Positions 42,825-51,022 of a stretch of 64,000 nt of DNA are shown here, piece by piece; position 1 is the stretch's first letter; every line of letters begins with the position of its first letter. Below the pieces are notes generated by a model, which worked only from the letters and a program-made list of their open reading frames with translations, did no database searches and had not been told where the DNA came from. This DNA is from JAIEPT01 sp038217425 (GTDB lineage: Bacteria; Planctomycetota; Planctomycetia; Gemmatales; Gemmataceae): assembly GCA_038217425.1 (NCBI GenBank), contig JBBQPM010000004.1:1-64000 (forward strand), given 5' to 3'. Both the position numbers and the translations under genes were made by a program.

Positions 42825-43283
42825 TTAACGGCGCGGTCCGGGACCGGGACGAAACCCGCCCTGACCCCCCTGTCCGTAGCCTCCGCCCCCTTGTCCGTAG
42901 CCGCCGCCCCCTTGACCATACCCGCCGTGGCCATAGCCAGTGTTCGGAAGATACTGCGCATCGCCGAAGCCCAAAATCGGGATGAAGATGAATGGCAAGA
43001 AGATAAGGCCCACGACGAACCCGCCGCTTTTGCCGAAGTTTTCCACAATCGCCGCCCAGGTGATGATTGCAAAGACAATTCCCACGAAGGGAATCAAGAA
43101 CAAAATGATCCACCAAATCGGCTTCCGGGCGATTTCCAGCATCACAATGATGTTGTAGATCGGCACCAACGCCGCCCAACCGGGGTGTCCGGCCTTCGTG
43201 AAAATCTTCCACATGCCGATAATCGTGGGAAGCACCAGCGCCAAAATAAACACCATCATGCACAAAACGACCGCACCTTCCAT
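42825..43283 (-). CDS. DUF5684-like small membrane protein, Gly-rich tail
   Basis: The 152-residue protein has three or four membrane segments. The pattern GMWKIFTKAGHPGWAALVPIYN and ARKPIWWIILFLIPFVGIVF is the DUF5684/signal-peptidase-associated type. The tail is a Gly/Tyr/Gln repeat (GHGGYGQGGGGYGQGGGG), low complexity. The ATG at 43283 has AAAGG nine bases upstream; a GTG at 43289 is also possible. Function unknown. Confidence 0.72.
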   Translation of the reverse strand: MEGAVVLCMMVFILALVLPTIIGMWKIFTKAGHPGWAALVPIYNIIVMLEIARKPIWWIILFLIPFVGIVFAIITWAAIVENFGKSGGFVVGLIFLPFIFIPILGFGDAQYLPNTGYGHGGYGQGGGGYGQGGGGYGQGGQGGFRPGPGPRR

Positions 43284-43384
43284 ACGCACCGACCTTTCTA
43301 AAAGTGACTCCGCGAATAAGGATTCGCTGGTACGTTATCCGGGCTCATGTGGGTTTACAACTGAAAACTGAAAGAATTGTCCGC

Positions 43385-43476
43385 GAAAGCCCAGGGATGG
43401 CGATCCCTGGGAAAACGCCGAAAAAATGGATCACGTTTTCGGGCACTTCCCCAGGGATCGCCATCCCTGGGCTTTC
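43385..43476. repeat. REPIN-like inverted repeat, long form
   Basis: A 92-bp pair whose arms carry the GGCGAT core (complement ATCGCC), the variant shared with the copy at 47062. It lies in the divergent gap before the BON-domain gene. Confidence 0.92.
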
Positions 43477-43538
43477 GCAACGTGCGTTGTGCCTGCGCGG
43501 CGCTTTCGGGTATGATCCTCCTTTCCAAGGAGGGAACC

Positions 43539-43910
43539 ATGCACGCCAAGCTTCTCTGGATTCTCCCACTGGTCGCCGTCGGTTGTAACCGCCAGGACAC
43601 CGACGCCCTGGGACGTATCGGCCAAAAACTCGTCGGCATCTCGCAGGGGCATTCGCAGCATCTACGCGAAAAGTACGACGTCCATCTCCCGGCCCTCAAC
43701 ACCCTGCACGACAAGGTCGCGCAGCGGCTGCGCTGGGACAGACATCTCGCCGCATCGAACCTCGAAGTTCACGTCAGCGGCAGCGATATCGAACTTAAAG
43801 GGCAGGTAGCAGACGACGTGCTCCGCCAACGCGCCGTCGCGCTCGCAGAGACGACCGAAGGCGTGTCCTCGGTCAAGGACTCGCTGGTTTCTGGCACGGC
43901 AGGGAACTGA
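43539..43910 (+). CDS. BON-domain lipoprotein
   Basis: The 123-residue protein starts MHAKLLWILPLVAVGCNRQ, a lipoprotein signal with a plausible lipobox ending at Cys16. A C-terminal BON domain follows (LEVHVSGSDIELKGQVADD...RAVALAETTEGVSSVKDSL), the phospholipid-binding fold found in OsmY and other envelope proteins. AAGGAGG lies upstream of the ATG. An in-frame extension runs through the REPIN-like repeat and is rejected. Confidence 0.82.
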   Translation: MHAKLLWILPLVAVGCNRQDTDALGRIGQKLVGISQGHSQHLREKYDVHLPALNTLHDKVAQRLRWDRHLAASNLEVHVSGSDIELKGQVADDVLRQRAVALAETTEGVSSVKDSLVSGTAGN

Positions 43911-44088
43911 CGCTTTCGCAGCCGCTGGGGAGTTCCGCCTCTTCCATCACGAGAATCGGGAAGCCGTCCTTGATGGGAAAACGCACGGCGCACTGCTGGC
44001 ATTCGAGGTAATGCTCGCGCAAGTCGAGCCGAACCCGACTCGGGTTGAGCGGGCAGCGCAGGATCTCCAGAAACTCCTTGGTCACCAT
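43873..44088 (-). CDS. Trm112-like small zinc protein
   Basis: A 71-residue protein with the UPF0434/Trm112 pattern: LEILRCPLNPSRVRL, LECQQCAVRFPIKDGFPILV. One Cys is in RCP and two in CQQC; the usual CPxC is partly changed here (CPLN). Such proteins are often activators of methyltransferases. It overlaps the convergent BON gene tail-to-tail by 38 bp. The upstream neighbour, 9 bp away, is the HerA-type ATPase. Confidence 0.75.
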   Translation of the reverse strand: MVTKEFLEILRCPLNPSRVRLDLREHYLECQQCAVRFPIKDGFPILVMEEAELPSGCESVSSLPCQKPASP

Positions 44089-44097
44089 CAATAGCCT

Positions 44098-46542
44098 CTA
44101 TTCCCACGCGGAGACGACTTTGCCTCCCTGATCCTTCCAGCACGGCAACCACGCCAGGGCGAGCACGCGCACCGTGATGTTCGTTTTCTTGGGGCGAATC
44201 ACCACCTCGTCGAACGTTTCCTTGGCCGGGTCGAAGTCGGACTCCAGTCCCTTGAGCGCCTTCTGAAAGTCTTCCTCCAGCGTCGTCTTCAACTTCGCCA
44301 GCGCCTCGACGTTCTCCTCGGCCCCGGCGACGCTCTGCGAATCCTTCATCGTCTTGGCGGCGCCTTTAACTGCCGTCGACGCCTTGCCGATCGTCGTCGC
44401 GGTGATCGCCTTGCGGCCAATGAAGGCCCCCAGCACGGTGCCGGCGAACGACAGGAACGCTGAAATCTTGCCCTGCTTGGCGCTCTCCTTCTTCGCCTCA
44501 ACCGCCTGCATTGCCTTGCGGATCCGCTCGTCAAGGGCAGTGAATTTGGGTGCGAACTTCTGTCTGAGCTGCTCGGCGGCCTGGTCGCGTTCCTCCCGGG
44601 CGAGTTGTTGCAGACGCAGGCGAAACGCTTGCTGCGTCTCGTTCGGCTTCGAGATTTCTTTGAGCGTCGGGCTCTTGAAGATGGCGATCTTCTCGTTGCG
44701 GTAGACGAAGTCGGCGAAGCCCTTTTTCCACGTGTCATAACTCTTGGGCTTGGCCGCCTCACGCGGCAGCGGCGCATACAAACACGCCTCCGCCGCGGGT
44801 CGCTTCTCGAGGTCGGTGTCGCAGAGTTCGACCGCCTCGGCGTCGGGCCAGTTGACCGCGACCGCGTCATCCGTGATCTCGGCGAGGTAATTGATTTCTT
44901 TGGTCAGATCGATGTCCGACTTGGCGTCGCTGTAGTAAATCTGCCCGCAGGCCAGCAGCATGGGTCGATACAGAAGTTGCGCCCCCGAAGTTTGGCTGCG
45001 GATCGGCACGAAGAACTGCGCGACCTCCGGAGGCAGTACGGCTCGTTGATCCGAATGCTCGCCGTCCTCGTCGTGGGCCACGACGTTCGCCCGCGCTCCC
45101 TTGCCGACCGCCCCCGCGGAAAACTCGAGGCGACGCGGCGCCATCAGCGTCTCGATCTGCTTGCGAACCAAGGGCCCGCGCAGGTAACACAGCACCCAGC
45201 GCGTGATGAAAATCACCGGGGTTTCGTCGTGGACGTTGTGCATCAGGAAGACGCGGTTGCCGAGCCCGGCGATCGTCTGCTCCATCTCCTGCCGACTGAA
45301 GGTGCTGCCGACCGAAGACGCGGCGCCCTCCAGACCGTCGAGCACGCGCATCTTGTCGCGCTCCGTCTGCAGCCGACCGATGAACCAGGTGCCGCAGTTC
45401 GATAATCCCTTGTAGTCGATGTCGACCGGATTCTGCGTCGCCAGCACCAGGCCGATGCCGAACGCCCGCGCCTGCTTCAGCATCGTCAGCATCGGCGTTT
45501 TCGACGGCGGATTCTTCACCGGCGGGAAGTACCCGAAAATCTCGTCCATGTAGAGCAGCGCCCGCAGACTCGTCGTACCAGACTGTTGCCGCATCCAGCC
45601 GAGCATCTGGTTGAACATGAGCGACACGAAAAACATTCGCTCGGTGTCCCCCAGGTGCGCGATGGAGAAAATCGCGATCCTCGGCTTCCCCTCTTTCGTG
45701 TAAAGCATCGATTGAATGTCGAGCGGCACGCCCTCCATCCACGCTTCGAAACTGGGCGAGGCAAGCAGGTTATTGAACTGCATCGAGAGCGCGAAACGTT
45801 CCTTGGCCGGGAAGAACGTTTCCAGATCGAGCACCCCGATGCGAGTCGCCGGCGGATGTTGAATCTGCGTGATGAGGCTCGAGAGATCGACGTTCTTCCC
45901 CGCCTTCCACGACGCGTTCAAAATCGTCGAGAGCAGGATGTGCTCCTTGCTCTGGATCGGGTCGGCTTCGATGTCGATGAGGTTCAGCAGGCTGGTCGCG
46001 GTGGTGTTGATCCGTTCGCGCAGCAGTTCGGTATCGTTTCGTAGGTTCTCCGGGGGAGCATCGAACGATTGCAGGATCGAGACCGGGATGCCGGCGTTGC
46101 TGCCGGGCGTGTAGACGACCATGTCCGCGGAGTCTTTGAGCCTCTGGATACGAGCGCCGTCCTGACCCCAGTCGGCGAGACCTTTCTTCCAGGTCTCCGC
46201 TTGTTGGGCCGCGAATTCCTTGACCGGGACGCCCTTCTTGCGCGCGTCGTCGGTGTTGACCCAGGGCTCGAAGTCTTCGCCTTTGAGATTCGGAAACATC
46301 AGCAGCAGATTGGCGATGTCCCCCTTGGGATCGATGACGAGCGCGGGGATGCCATCGATAGCCGCCTCTTCGAGCAGCGTGAGGCAAAGGCCCGTCTTGC
46401 CGGAGCCGGTCATGCCGACGCAGACCGCGTGGGTAACGAGATCCTTGGAGTCGTAGAGGATAAGATCGTCGAGTTCTTTCTTACGTCCCAGATCGTATTT
46501 TCGGCCCAGGTAGAAGACGCCCAGTTTCTCGAAATCTTGCAT
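44098..46542 (-). CDS. HerA/DUF853-type ATPase
   Basis: An 814-residue P-loop ATPase of the HerA-FtsK class. Walker A is GMTGSGKT at residues 43-50. DPKGDIANLLLMFP and, near residue 335, LLYMDEIFGYFPPV (Walker B) follow, and LVLATQNPVDIDYKGLSNCGTWFIGRL is the sensor-like stretch. The C-terminal part has a coiled coil (about residues 640-690), a short hydrophobic segment and an acidic helical region. Members take part in DNA translocation or end resection, but this family's role is unclear. It is followed by a Trm112-like gene. Confidence 0.82.
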   Translation of the reverse strand: MQDFEKLGVFYLGRKYDLGRKKELDDLILYDSKDLVTHAVCVGMTGSGKTGLCLTLLEEAAIDGIPALVIDPKGDIANLLLMFPNLKGEDFEPWVNTDDARKKGVPVKEFAAQQAETWKKGLADWGQDGARIQRLKDSADMVVYTPGSNAGIPVSILQSFDAPPENLRNDTELLRERINTTATSLLNLIDIEADPIQSKEHILLSTILNASWKAGKNVDLSSLITQIQHPPATRIGVLDLETFFPAKERFALSMQFNNLLASPSFEAWMEGVPLDIQSMLYTKEGKPRIAIFSIAHLGDTERMFFVSLMFNQMLGWMRQQSGTTSLRALLYMDEIFGYFPPVKNPPSKTPMLTMLKQARAFGIGLVLATQNPVDIDYKGLSNCGTWFIGRLQTERDKMRVLDGLEGAASSVGSTFSRQEMEQTIAGLGNRVFLMHNVHDETPVIFITRWVLCYLRGPLVRKQIETLMAPRRLEFSAGAVGKGARANVVAHDEDGEHSDQRAVLPPEVAQFFVPIRSQTSGAQLLYRPMLLACGQIYYSDAKSDIDLTKEINYLAEITDDAVAVNWPDAEAVELCDTDLEKRPAAEACLYAPLPREAAKPKSYDTWKKGFADFVYRNEKIAIFKSPTLKEISKPNETQQAFRLRLQQLAREERDQAAEQLRQKFAPKFTALDERIRKAMQAVEAKKESAKQGKISAFLSFAGTVLGAFIGRKAITATTIGKASTAVKGAAKTMKDSQSVAGAEENVEALAKLKTTLEEDFQKALKGLESDFDPAKETFDEVVIRPKKTNITVRVLALAWLPCWKDQGGKVVSAWE

Positions 46543-46594
46543 GATGAATCGACCTGGAAGGGGAAGCGAGGTTCCAGGGGGGATTGTACAAAAT

Positions 46595-46960
46595 TCACGC
46601 GGCCCGGCGCAGGCCGATGCGCCAGTGGTGACTTTGCGTGTCCAGCAGATGGGATCCCAACCGCACGTCGATGACGTCGTCGCCGACGTCGGCGCCGAAA
46701 TCGCGCTGCAGCACGCGTTCGATCGGCAGATCGTCGGCCAGGTCTTCCTGGAAAACGACAAACGTGTCGTCGCGTTTCTGGACGCCTTCCGCCAAACGCT
46801 CGGCGAGTTCGGCCGGATGTTGCAGATCCCAGGCCTGGCCGGGGAACCATTCGTGCAAGAGAACCGCGAAACGCTCGCCCACCGTCGAGCGCGAGGGCAT
46901 GAGGTAGAAGAAAGCCATGAGGACGACTCCCAGAGTGAAGGCTAGGGGTTTGTGTCTCAT
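46595..46960 (-). CDS. Hypothetical membrane-anchored protein
   Basis: A 121-residue product with one N-terminal hydrophobic helix (LAFTLGVVLMAFFYLMP) and a soluble domain (FAVLLHEWFPGQAWDLQHPAE, DDTFVVFQEDLADDLPIER). No family recognised. It lies 52 bp upstream of the HerA-type ATPase in the same direction and may be co-transcribed. The ATG at 46960 is chosen because the helix follows directly; no strong ribosome site is visible. Confidence 0.5.
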   Translation of the reverse strand: MRHKPLAFTLGVVLMAFFYLMPSRSTVGERFAVLLHEWFPGQAWDLQHPAELAERLAEGVQKRDDTFVVFQEDLADDLPIERVLQRDFGADVGDDVIDVRLGSHLLDTQSHHWRIGLRRAA

Positions 46961-47061
46961 CGGCAGGAACGGATGCGGGACCGATGCGAACTCGCCGCCA
47001 GTCCGGAACAATACCGCGACGAATCACCGAGCGATCCTCAGAATCGATACGACCGCCGTGA

Positions 47062-47160
47062 GAAAGCCCAGGGATGGCGATCCCTGGGGAAACGCCCGCG
47101 TCGTGTCGATTGGATGCTGATTCCTGGCACGTTCCCAGGGATCGCCATCCCTGGGCTTTC
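47062..47160. repeat. REPIN-like inverted repeat, long form (99 bp)
   Basis: Arms carry the GGCGAT core and its complement. The spacer shares cGCCCGC and GGATGCTGAT with the copy at 6383, showing that the whole 98-99-bp unit, not just the arms, is one family. Confidence 0.92.
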
Positions 47161-47183
47161 CGGACATTATTTATCTTTTTCTC

Positions 47184-47211
47184 TTGACCGGGCGCAAACC
47201 TCGGTTACGAT
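47184..47211 (+). promoter_or_regulatory. Sigma-70-like promoter for the candidate small RNA
   Basis: TTGACC, 16 bp, TACGAT. No protein-coding gene starts on this strand downstream before the terminator at 47245. Confidence 0.45.
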
Positions 47212-47217
47212 CTGACT

Positions 47218-47289
47218 TGTCAGTCGGCCTCTTCTCTGTTCCGGCCCCGTTGAGCGACTCTCACGAGAAGTTCAGCGGGGTTTTTCTTT
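47218..47289 (+). ncRNA. Candidate small RNA of about 70 nt
   Basis: A promoter-like pair at 47184-47211 and an intrinsic terminator at 47245-47289 enclose about 70 bases with no open frame of any size. No match to tRNA, 4.5S, 6S or a known riboswitch can be seen by eye. The 3' end overlaps the last codon of the MATE gene on the opposite strand, so it could also affect that mRNA. This is an inference from signals only. Confidence 0.4.
47245..47289 (+). terminator. Intrinsic terminator
   Basis: CCCCGTTGA at 47245 pairs with TCAGCGGGG ending at 47280 (one G-T) and is followed directly by TTTTTCTTT. The T-run is on the plus strand only, so it ends a rightward transcript. Confidence 0.75.
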
Positions 47290-48664
47290 AGACCCTCTGC
47301 GACTTCCACTTGCCGCGCCAGAATCGGCCGAAGAAGAAGATTCCCCGCATGAACAGGTCCGTCACCATCGCCAGCCAACAGCCGTACAAGCCGAGCCCGA
47401 GACACTGCACCTTGCCGAGCGGACCGAGGTCGAGCGCGTCCCAGGCGAGGAAATAGGCGAGCGGAATGCGGATCAAGAAAAACCCGGTCCAGGTGAAAAG
47501 GACCGGTACGCGCGTGTCGCCGGCGCCGCGCAGGGCCGAGGTGAAGATGATCGTCGCGGCCAACGGGGGCATCGCGAACGAAATCACCCGCAGCACCGGC
47601 ACGCCCGCCTCGACGATCGCGGAGTCCCTCGTCGAAATCAGAAACATCTCGGGCGACAAGACGAAGAAGACCACGCCCATGAAGGTCATCGCGGCGCACC
47701 CCAGGTAGAAGGCGAGCCAGCCGGCTCGTTCCGCCTGCGCGGGTTTCAGGGCGCCCAGATTTTGACCGACCAGCGAACTCGCCGCCGTACCGAACGCGGC
47801 GCCCGAAAGATAGCCGAGCGCTTCCCAGCGCAGCGAGATGCCGTGCGCGCTGATAGCGACGTTTCCCAGGTGATTGACGATCGACAGGAACCACAGCTGT
47901 CCGGCGACGACGGAAAGGGCATCCAGCGCGGCGGGGACGCTCACGCGCAACAGTCGGCGAATGATCGCAAGGTCGGGAACCAACAGCCGAGGGTCGAGTC
48001 GAAGTCCGAATCGGCCACGAAGGAGCAGCAGCGTCACGACGGCGGCGCCGATGGCGTGTGCGAGCGAGGTGCCAAGCGAGATGCCGACGAACCCGAGCGC
48101 AGGAATCGGTCCCGCGCCGAACGCCAGGCCCCACACGAGCGGCAGATTGAAGAGGACGACGCCGACCATGACCCAAAAACCGGTGCGCGTGTCGGCCGCG
48201 CCGATCAGACATGCGATCCCCGTCGCCTCCACCGCGTTGAATACCAGCAAGTACGCCATCACGTTGAGATATTCGACTGCCAGATCGACGGCTTCGCCGC
48301 TTAGATTAAGTGCCGTAAGTAGAACCCGAAAGCCGCCGCACGCTGCGAACGTCGCGGGGAGAAGGCTGCACAGGACGGCGAGGAGCAGCGATTGATGCGT
48401 GGCGCGATTGGCAAGGCCCATGTCCCCGGCGCCGACGGCTCGCGCCACCAGCGCCGTCGCCCCCACCGTGGCCAGCGTGAGGTATGAACCGATCGACCAT
48501 TGCAGGTAGTGCGCTTGCGTCTGCGCCGCCTGTAGGTTCGGATCTTCGCTGAGCATCCCGCCCAGGATGCCGTCGGAAAGCGTGATGATCAGGCTCAGGC
48601 TGTTCTGCGCCATCACTGGCAGAGCCATGAACAGCACCAAACGCCAGGTGGGAGGTGCGGTCAT
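47288..48664 (-). CDS. MATE-family efflux protein
   Basis: A 458-residue membrane protein with about 12 hydrophobic segments in two similar halves. Family-type stretches include LVLFMALPVMAQNSLSLII in helix 1, GATALVARAVGAGD between helices 2 and 3, and GTAASSLVGQNLGA in the second half. MATE proteins export drugs or metabolites with Na+ or H+. The ATG overlaps the stop of the upstream small gene (ATGA). Confidence 0.9.
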   Translation of the reverse strand: MTAPPTWRLVLFMALPVMAQNSLSLIITLSDGILGGMLSEDPNLQAAQTQAHYLQWSIGSYLTLATVGATALVARAVGAGDMGLANRATHQSLLLAVLCSLLPATFAACGGFRVLLTALNLSGEAVDLAVEYLNVMAYLLVFNAVEATGIACLIGAADTRTGFWVMVGVVLFNLPLVWGLAFGAGPIPALGFVGISLGTSLAHAIGAAVVTLLLLRGRFGLRLDPRLLVPDLAIIRRLLRVSVPAALDALSVVAGQLWFLSIVNHLGNVAISAHGISLRWEALGYLSGAAFGTAASSLVGQNLGALKPAQAERAGWLAFYLGCAAMTFMGVVFFVLSPEMFLISTRDSAIVEAGVPVLRVISFAMPPLAATIIFTSALRGAGDTRVPVLFTWTGFFLIRIPLAYFLAWDALDLGPLGKVQCLGLGLYGCWLAMVTDLFMRGIFFFGRFWRGKWKSQRV

Positions 48665-49107
48665 TTCGCTTTCTTGGGCCAGACGCGCAGGCCGAAGGCG
48701 TGCAGATCGACGTTCTCGACGCGATCGGCTTCCTCGAAACTGGCCCCTTGCTCCAGACCTAGCTGCAAGAATCCCCACAGCGACAACGCTTCGCCGCTGG
48801 CGTCAAAGCCATGGGCGTCGCAATCCCCTTCGAGCAGCCAGCGCCACGCCCGGCGTTCGCGCCCCGGGTCGGCCTCTTCCTGCCAACCCTTGAGCACGCG
48901 CTGCAGGCTCTTGTTCGCTTCCTTCCAAACCTTCACGTCCATCAGATGCACGCGGACTTCGTCGACGTCCTTCTCGATGTGCACGTTCGCGATCTGCACG
49001 ATGCTATCGAAGAGACGATGCTCCAATGCCGATGCACGCCAGGGAGACCAGAGGTAAAACGTCACTTTCGGCGTTTCCCATTCCAAGCCGTAAAATTCGA
49101 CCAGCAT
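48661..49107 (-). CDS. Hypothetical cytoplasmic protein, coupled to MATE gene
   Basis: A 148-residue soluble protein without signal or membrane segment. Notable stretches are MLVEFYGLEWETPKVTFYLWSP and VLKGWQEEADPGRERRAWRWLLEGDCDAHG. I recognise no family. It overlaps the MATE gene by 4 bp, so the two are translated together. Codon use matches the neighbours. Confidence 0.6.
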   Translation of the reverse strand: MLVEFYGLEWETPKVTFYLWSPWRASALEHRLFDSIVQIANVHIEKDVDEVRVHLMDVKVWKEANKSLQRVLKGWQEEADPGRERRAWRWLLEGDCDAHGFDASGEALSLWGFLQLGLEQGASFEEADRVENVDLHAFGLRVWPKKAK

Positions 49108-49305
49108 ACGCTTCTTTCGTCAAAGTCCGTGGAGTGCCCGCTCCCGTTCATCTTATGCGGAACGCCAGGCCGAGTCCAAAACCTCTGCATTGTGCATATT
49201 TTCGAGGTGACAAGCTTTGCCGGTCGGGTAAAATGAGAAAAGACTGCATGCCAGCGGTCGTTTCTGGGGATCTCGGGGGAAGAGTCTTTTTTGGAGGGCA
49301 TGCTG

Positions 49306-50097
49306 ATGTCGAAGTATTTGTTTCGCTTCCTGGCGGCGGGTCTTGTGACCCTGAGCGCTCAGGGAGTTGCGTCCGCACAGGACACCTTCCGCTTGAACGG
49401 CACCGCTGAAGACGACGCGGATACCGTGCTCGTGCGTCGAGGCTACGGCTTCTACGGCGGCGGGTATCGCGGCGGTTACGGCGGATATCGCGGCGGTTAC
49501 GGCGGATATCGCGGCGGCTTTTACGGCGGCGGATATCGCGGCGGATGGGGCAGTAACTATTACGGCGGATGGGGCGGGTACCGCGGTGGATGGGGCAGTA
49601 ACTATTACGGCGGATGGGGCGGGTATCGCGGCAGCTATTTCGGCGGCGGCTACTACAACAGCTTTCGGCCGTACTACTCCTACGCGTACTCGACGCCGTA
49701 CTATTACACGTCGCCCTACTCGTACTCCTACTATTACTCGCCCTGCTCCTATCAGGTCGCCGAGCAGGCGCCGAGCCAAACGCTCGATTACTCTCCCAGC
49801 ACGTATTCCGCTCCCAACCCGCAGGAGCCGCAGCAGACGTTCCCGTACAACGGCGATCCGGGAATCGTTCCCAATCCGGTGAAGAATTCGCCCGCTCCCG
49901 GCGGTACGACCTTGCTGGTAAACCAACAGCCCAAGTCCGCCTACCAGTTCCAGGCGTACGGTGAGCAAGCGACGCCGACGGCCGCGCCGGCGCCCACTTA
50001 CGCGGGTAGCCGGGTCGGACACGCCTCGGTCGGCGTCTACCGCATGTCGCTCCCCATGACGTCCTCCGGCGGGTCGACCGGGTACATTCAGAAGTAA
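49306..50097 (+). CDS. Secreted Gly/Tyr-rich repeat protein
   Basis: A 263-residue protein with signal peptide (MSKYLFRFLAAGLVTLSAQG...ASAQ). Residues about 45-125 are built from repeats of GGYRGGYGGYRGG type. They include two near-identical copies of a 15-residue unit (GWGSNYYGGWGGYRG) encoded by a 45-bp tandem duplication at 49543-49632. A Tyr-rich segment (YSYAYSTPYYYTSPYSYSYYY) and a Pro/Gln-rich tail follow. Such proteins are likely surface or matrix components. GGAGGG lies eight bases before this ATG; two earlier starts are too close to it. Confidence 0.75.
   Translation: MSKYLFRFLAAGLVTLSAQGVASAQDTFRLNGTAEDDADTVLVRRGYGFYGGGYRGGYGGYRGGYGGYRGGFYGGGYRGGWGSNYYGGWGGYRGGWGSNYYGGWGGYRGSYFGGGYYNSFRPYYSYAYSTPYYYTSPYSYSYYYSPCSYQVAEQAPSQTLDYSPSTYSAPNPQEPQQTFPYNGDPGIVPNPVKNSPAPGGTTLLVNQQPKSAYQFQAYGEQATPTAAPAPTYAGSRVGHASVGVYRMSLPMTSSGGSTGYIQK
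49543..49632 (+). repeat. 45-bp tandem duplication inside the Gly/Tyr-rich gene
   Basis: The unit beginning GGATGGGGCAGTAACTATTA occurs at 49543 and again at 49588, with one or two differences. It encodes GWGSNYYGGWGGYRG twice and is a likely site of repeat-number change. Confidence 0.85.
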
Positions 50098-50114
50098 ACT
50101 CGCTTTTCCAAGCG

Positions 50115-50153
50115 AAGGCGGAGAGGGATGCGTTCCTCTCCGCCTTTTCGTTT
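50115..50153 (+). terminator. Intrinsic terminator of the Gly/Tyr-rich gene
   Basis: AAGGCGGAGAGG, eight-base loop, CCTCTCCGCCTT, then TTCGTTT. A perfect 12-bp stem located 18 bp after the stop. Confidence 0.82.
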
Positions 50154-50167
50154 ACCCAGAGATCCGT

Positions 50168-51019
50168 ATGACGATGCCCCGACGACTCCGCGACCTCCTC
50201 TACCGACCCGGCGTCCTTCCCAGCCTCGGCGTCCACGACGTCTTCACCGCCAGGCTCTGCGAACAAGCCGGTTTGGAAGTGCTCTTCCTCGGCGGGTTCG
50301 GCGCAGCGGCCAGTCTCTTCGGCCTCCCCGACGTCGGTCTGGTGACGCTCACCGAGATGGCCGACGCAGTCCGGCGCATGGCCAGTCGCGTCAACATCCC
50401 CATCGTCGCCGACGGCGACACCGGCCACGGCGATCTCCACAATGTCGTCCGCACCGTGCAGGAATTCGAACGCGCCGGCGCCGCGGGCATGTTGCTCGAA
50501 GATCAAGTGCATCCCAAGCGCTGCGGCCACTTCGAAGGGAAGCAGATCATCCCGTGCGCCGACATGGTGCGGAAACTCAAAGCTGCGCTGCACGCCCGGC
50601 GCGATCCGGACTTCGTGTTGTTCGCACGCACCGATGCCCGCGCCAGCGAAGGGATTGAGGGCGCCCTGGCGCGTGCGCGGGCGTACGCCGAGGTCGGCGC
50701 GGACGTCTGTTTCATCGAGGCGCCGCAGAGCGTCGAGGAATTGCGCCGCATCCCGCGCGAGGCGCCCGGCCTGCATCTGGCGAACATGCTAACCGGCGGC
50801 GCCACGCCGATACTTTCGGCCCAGGAACTCGGCGACCTCGGCTTCAAGATCGCAGTGTGTCCGATCGAGACGTTGCTCGCCGCCGGGGCCGCGGTGCAGA
50901 AGCTTGTTCGAGCGCTGCTGGCGATGGGCCGGGTCGATCGGGGCGTGGAGATGATGAGTTTCGCGGAGGTGAAGGAGACGCTCGGGCTCCGTGAGATCTT
51001 GGGCGTCGGAATTGATTGA
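50168..51019 (+). CDS. Isocitrate lyase/PEP mutase family enzyme
   Basis: A 283-residue TIM-barrel enzyme of the PEP mutase/isocitrate lyase superfamily, close to methylisocitrate lyase (PrpB) in pattern. Key stretches are GVHDVFTARLCEQAG, PIVADGDTGHGD (metal-binding Asp residues) and LEDQVHPKRCGHFEGK (KRCGH catalytic loop), then DFVLFARTDAR. These lyases cleave 2-methylisocitrate or similar C-C bonds. No prpC or prpD lies nearby, so the substrate is open. It is convergent with the beta-CASP nuclease gene. Confidence 0.87.
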   Translation: MTMPRRLRDLLYRPGVLPSLGVHDVFTARLCEQAGLEVLFLGGFGAAASLFGLPDVGLVTLTEMADAVRRMASRVNIPIVADGDTGHGDLHNVVRTVQEFERAGAAGMLLEDQVHPKRCGHFEGKQIIPCADMVRKLKAALHARRDPDFVLFARTDARASEGIEGALARARAYAEVGADVCFIEAPQSVEELRRIPREAPGLHLANMLTGGATPILSAQELGDLGFKIAVCPIETLLAAGAAVQKLVRALLAMGRVDRGVEMMSFAEVKETLGLREILGVGID

Positions 51020-51022
51020 TGG

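Noticed and set aside
2569..47160. The repeated palindromes as a CRISPR array
   Set aside because: Copies are dispersed over 45 kb, are inverted pairs, and lack regular spacers or cas genes.
20193..47160. Recurring peptide KPRDG(Y/D)PWG as a small protein family
   Set aside because: It is simply the translation of the REPIN-like arm in one frame.
47218..47289. Small RNA as a 4.5S (SRP) or 6S RNA
   Set aside because: Too short for 6S, and the conserved SRP apical loop sequence is absent.
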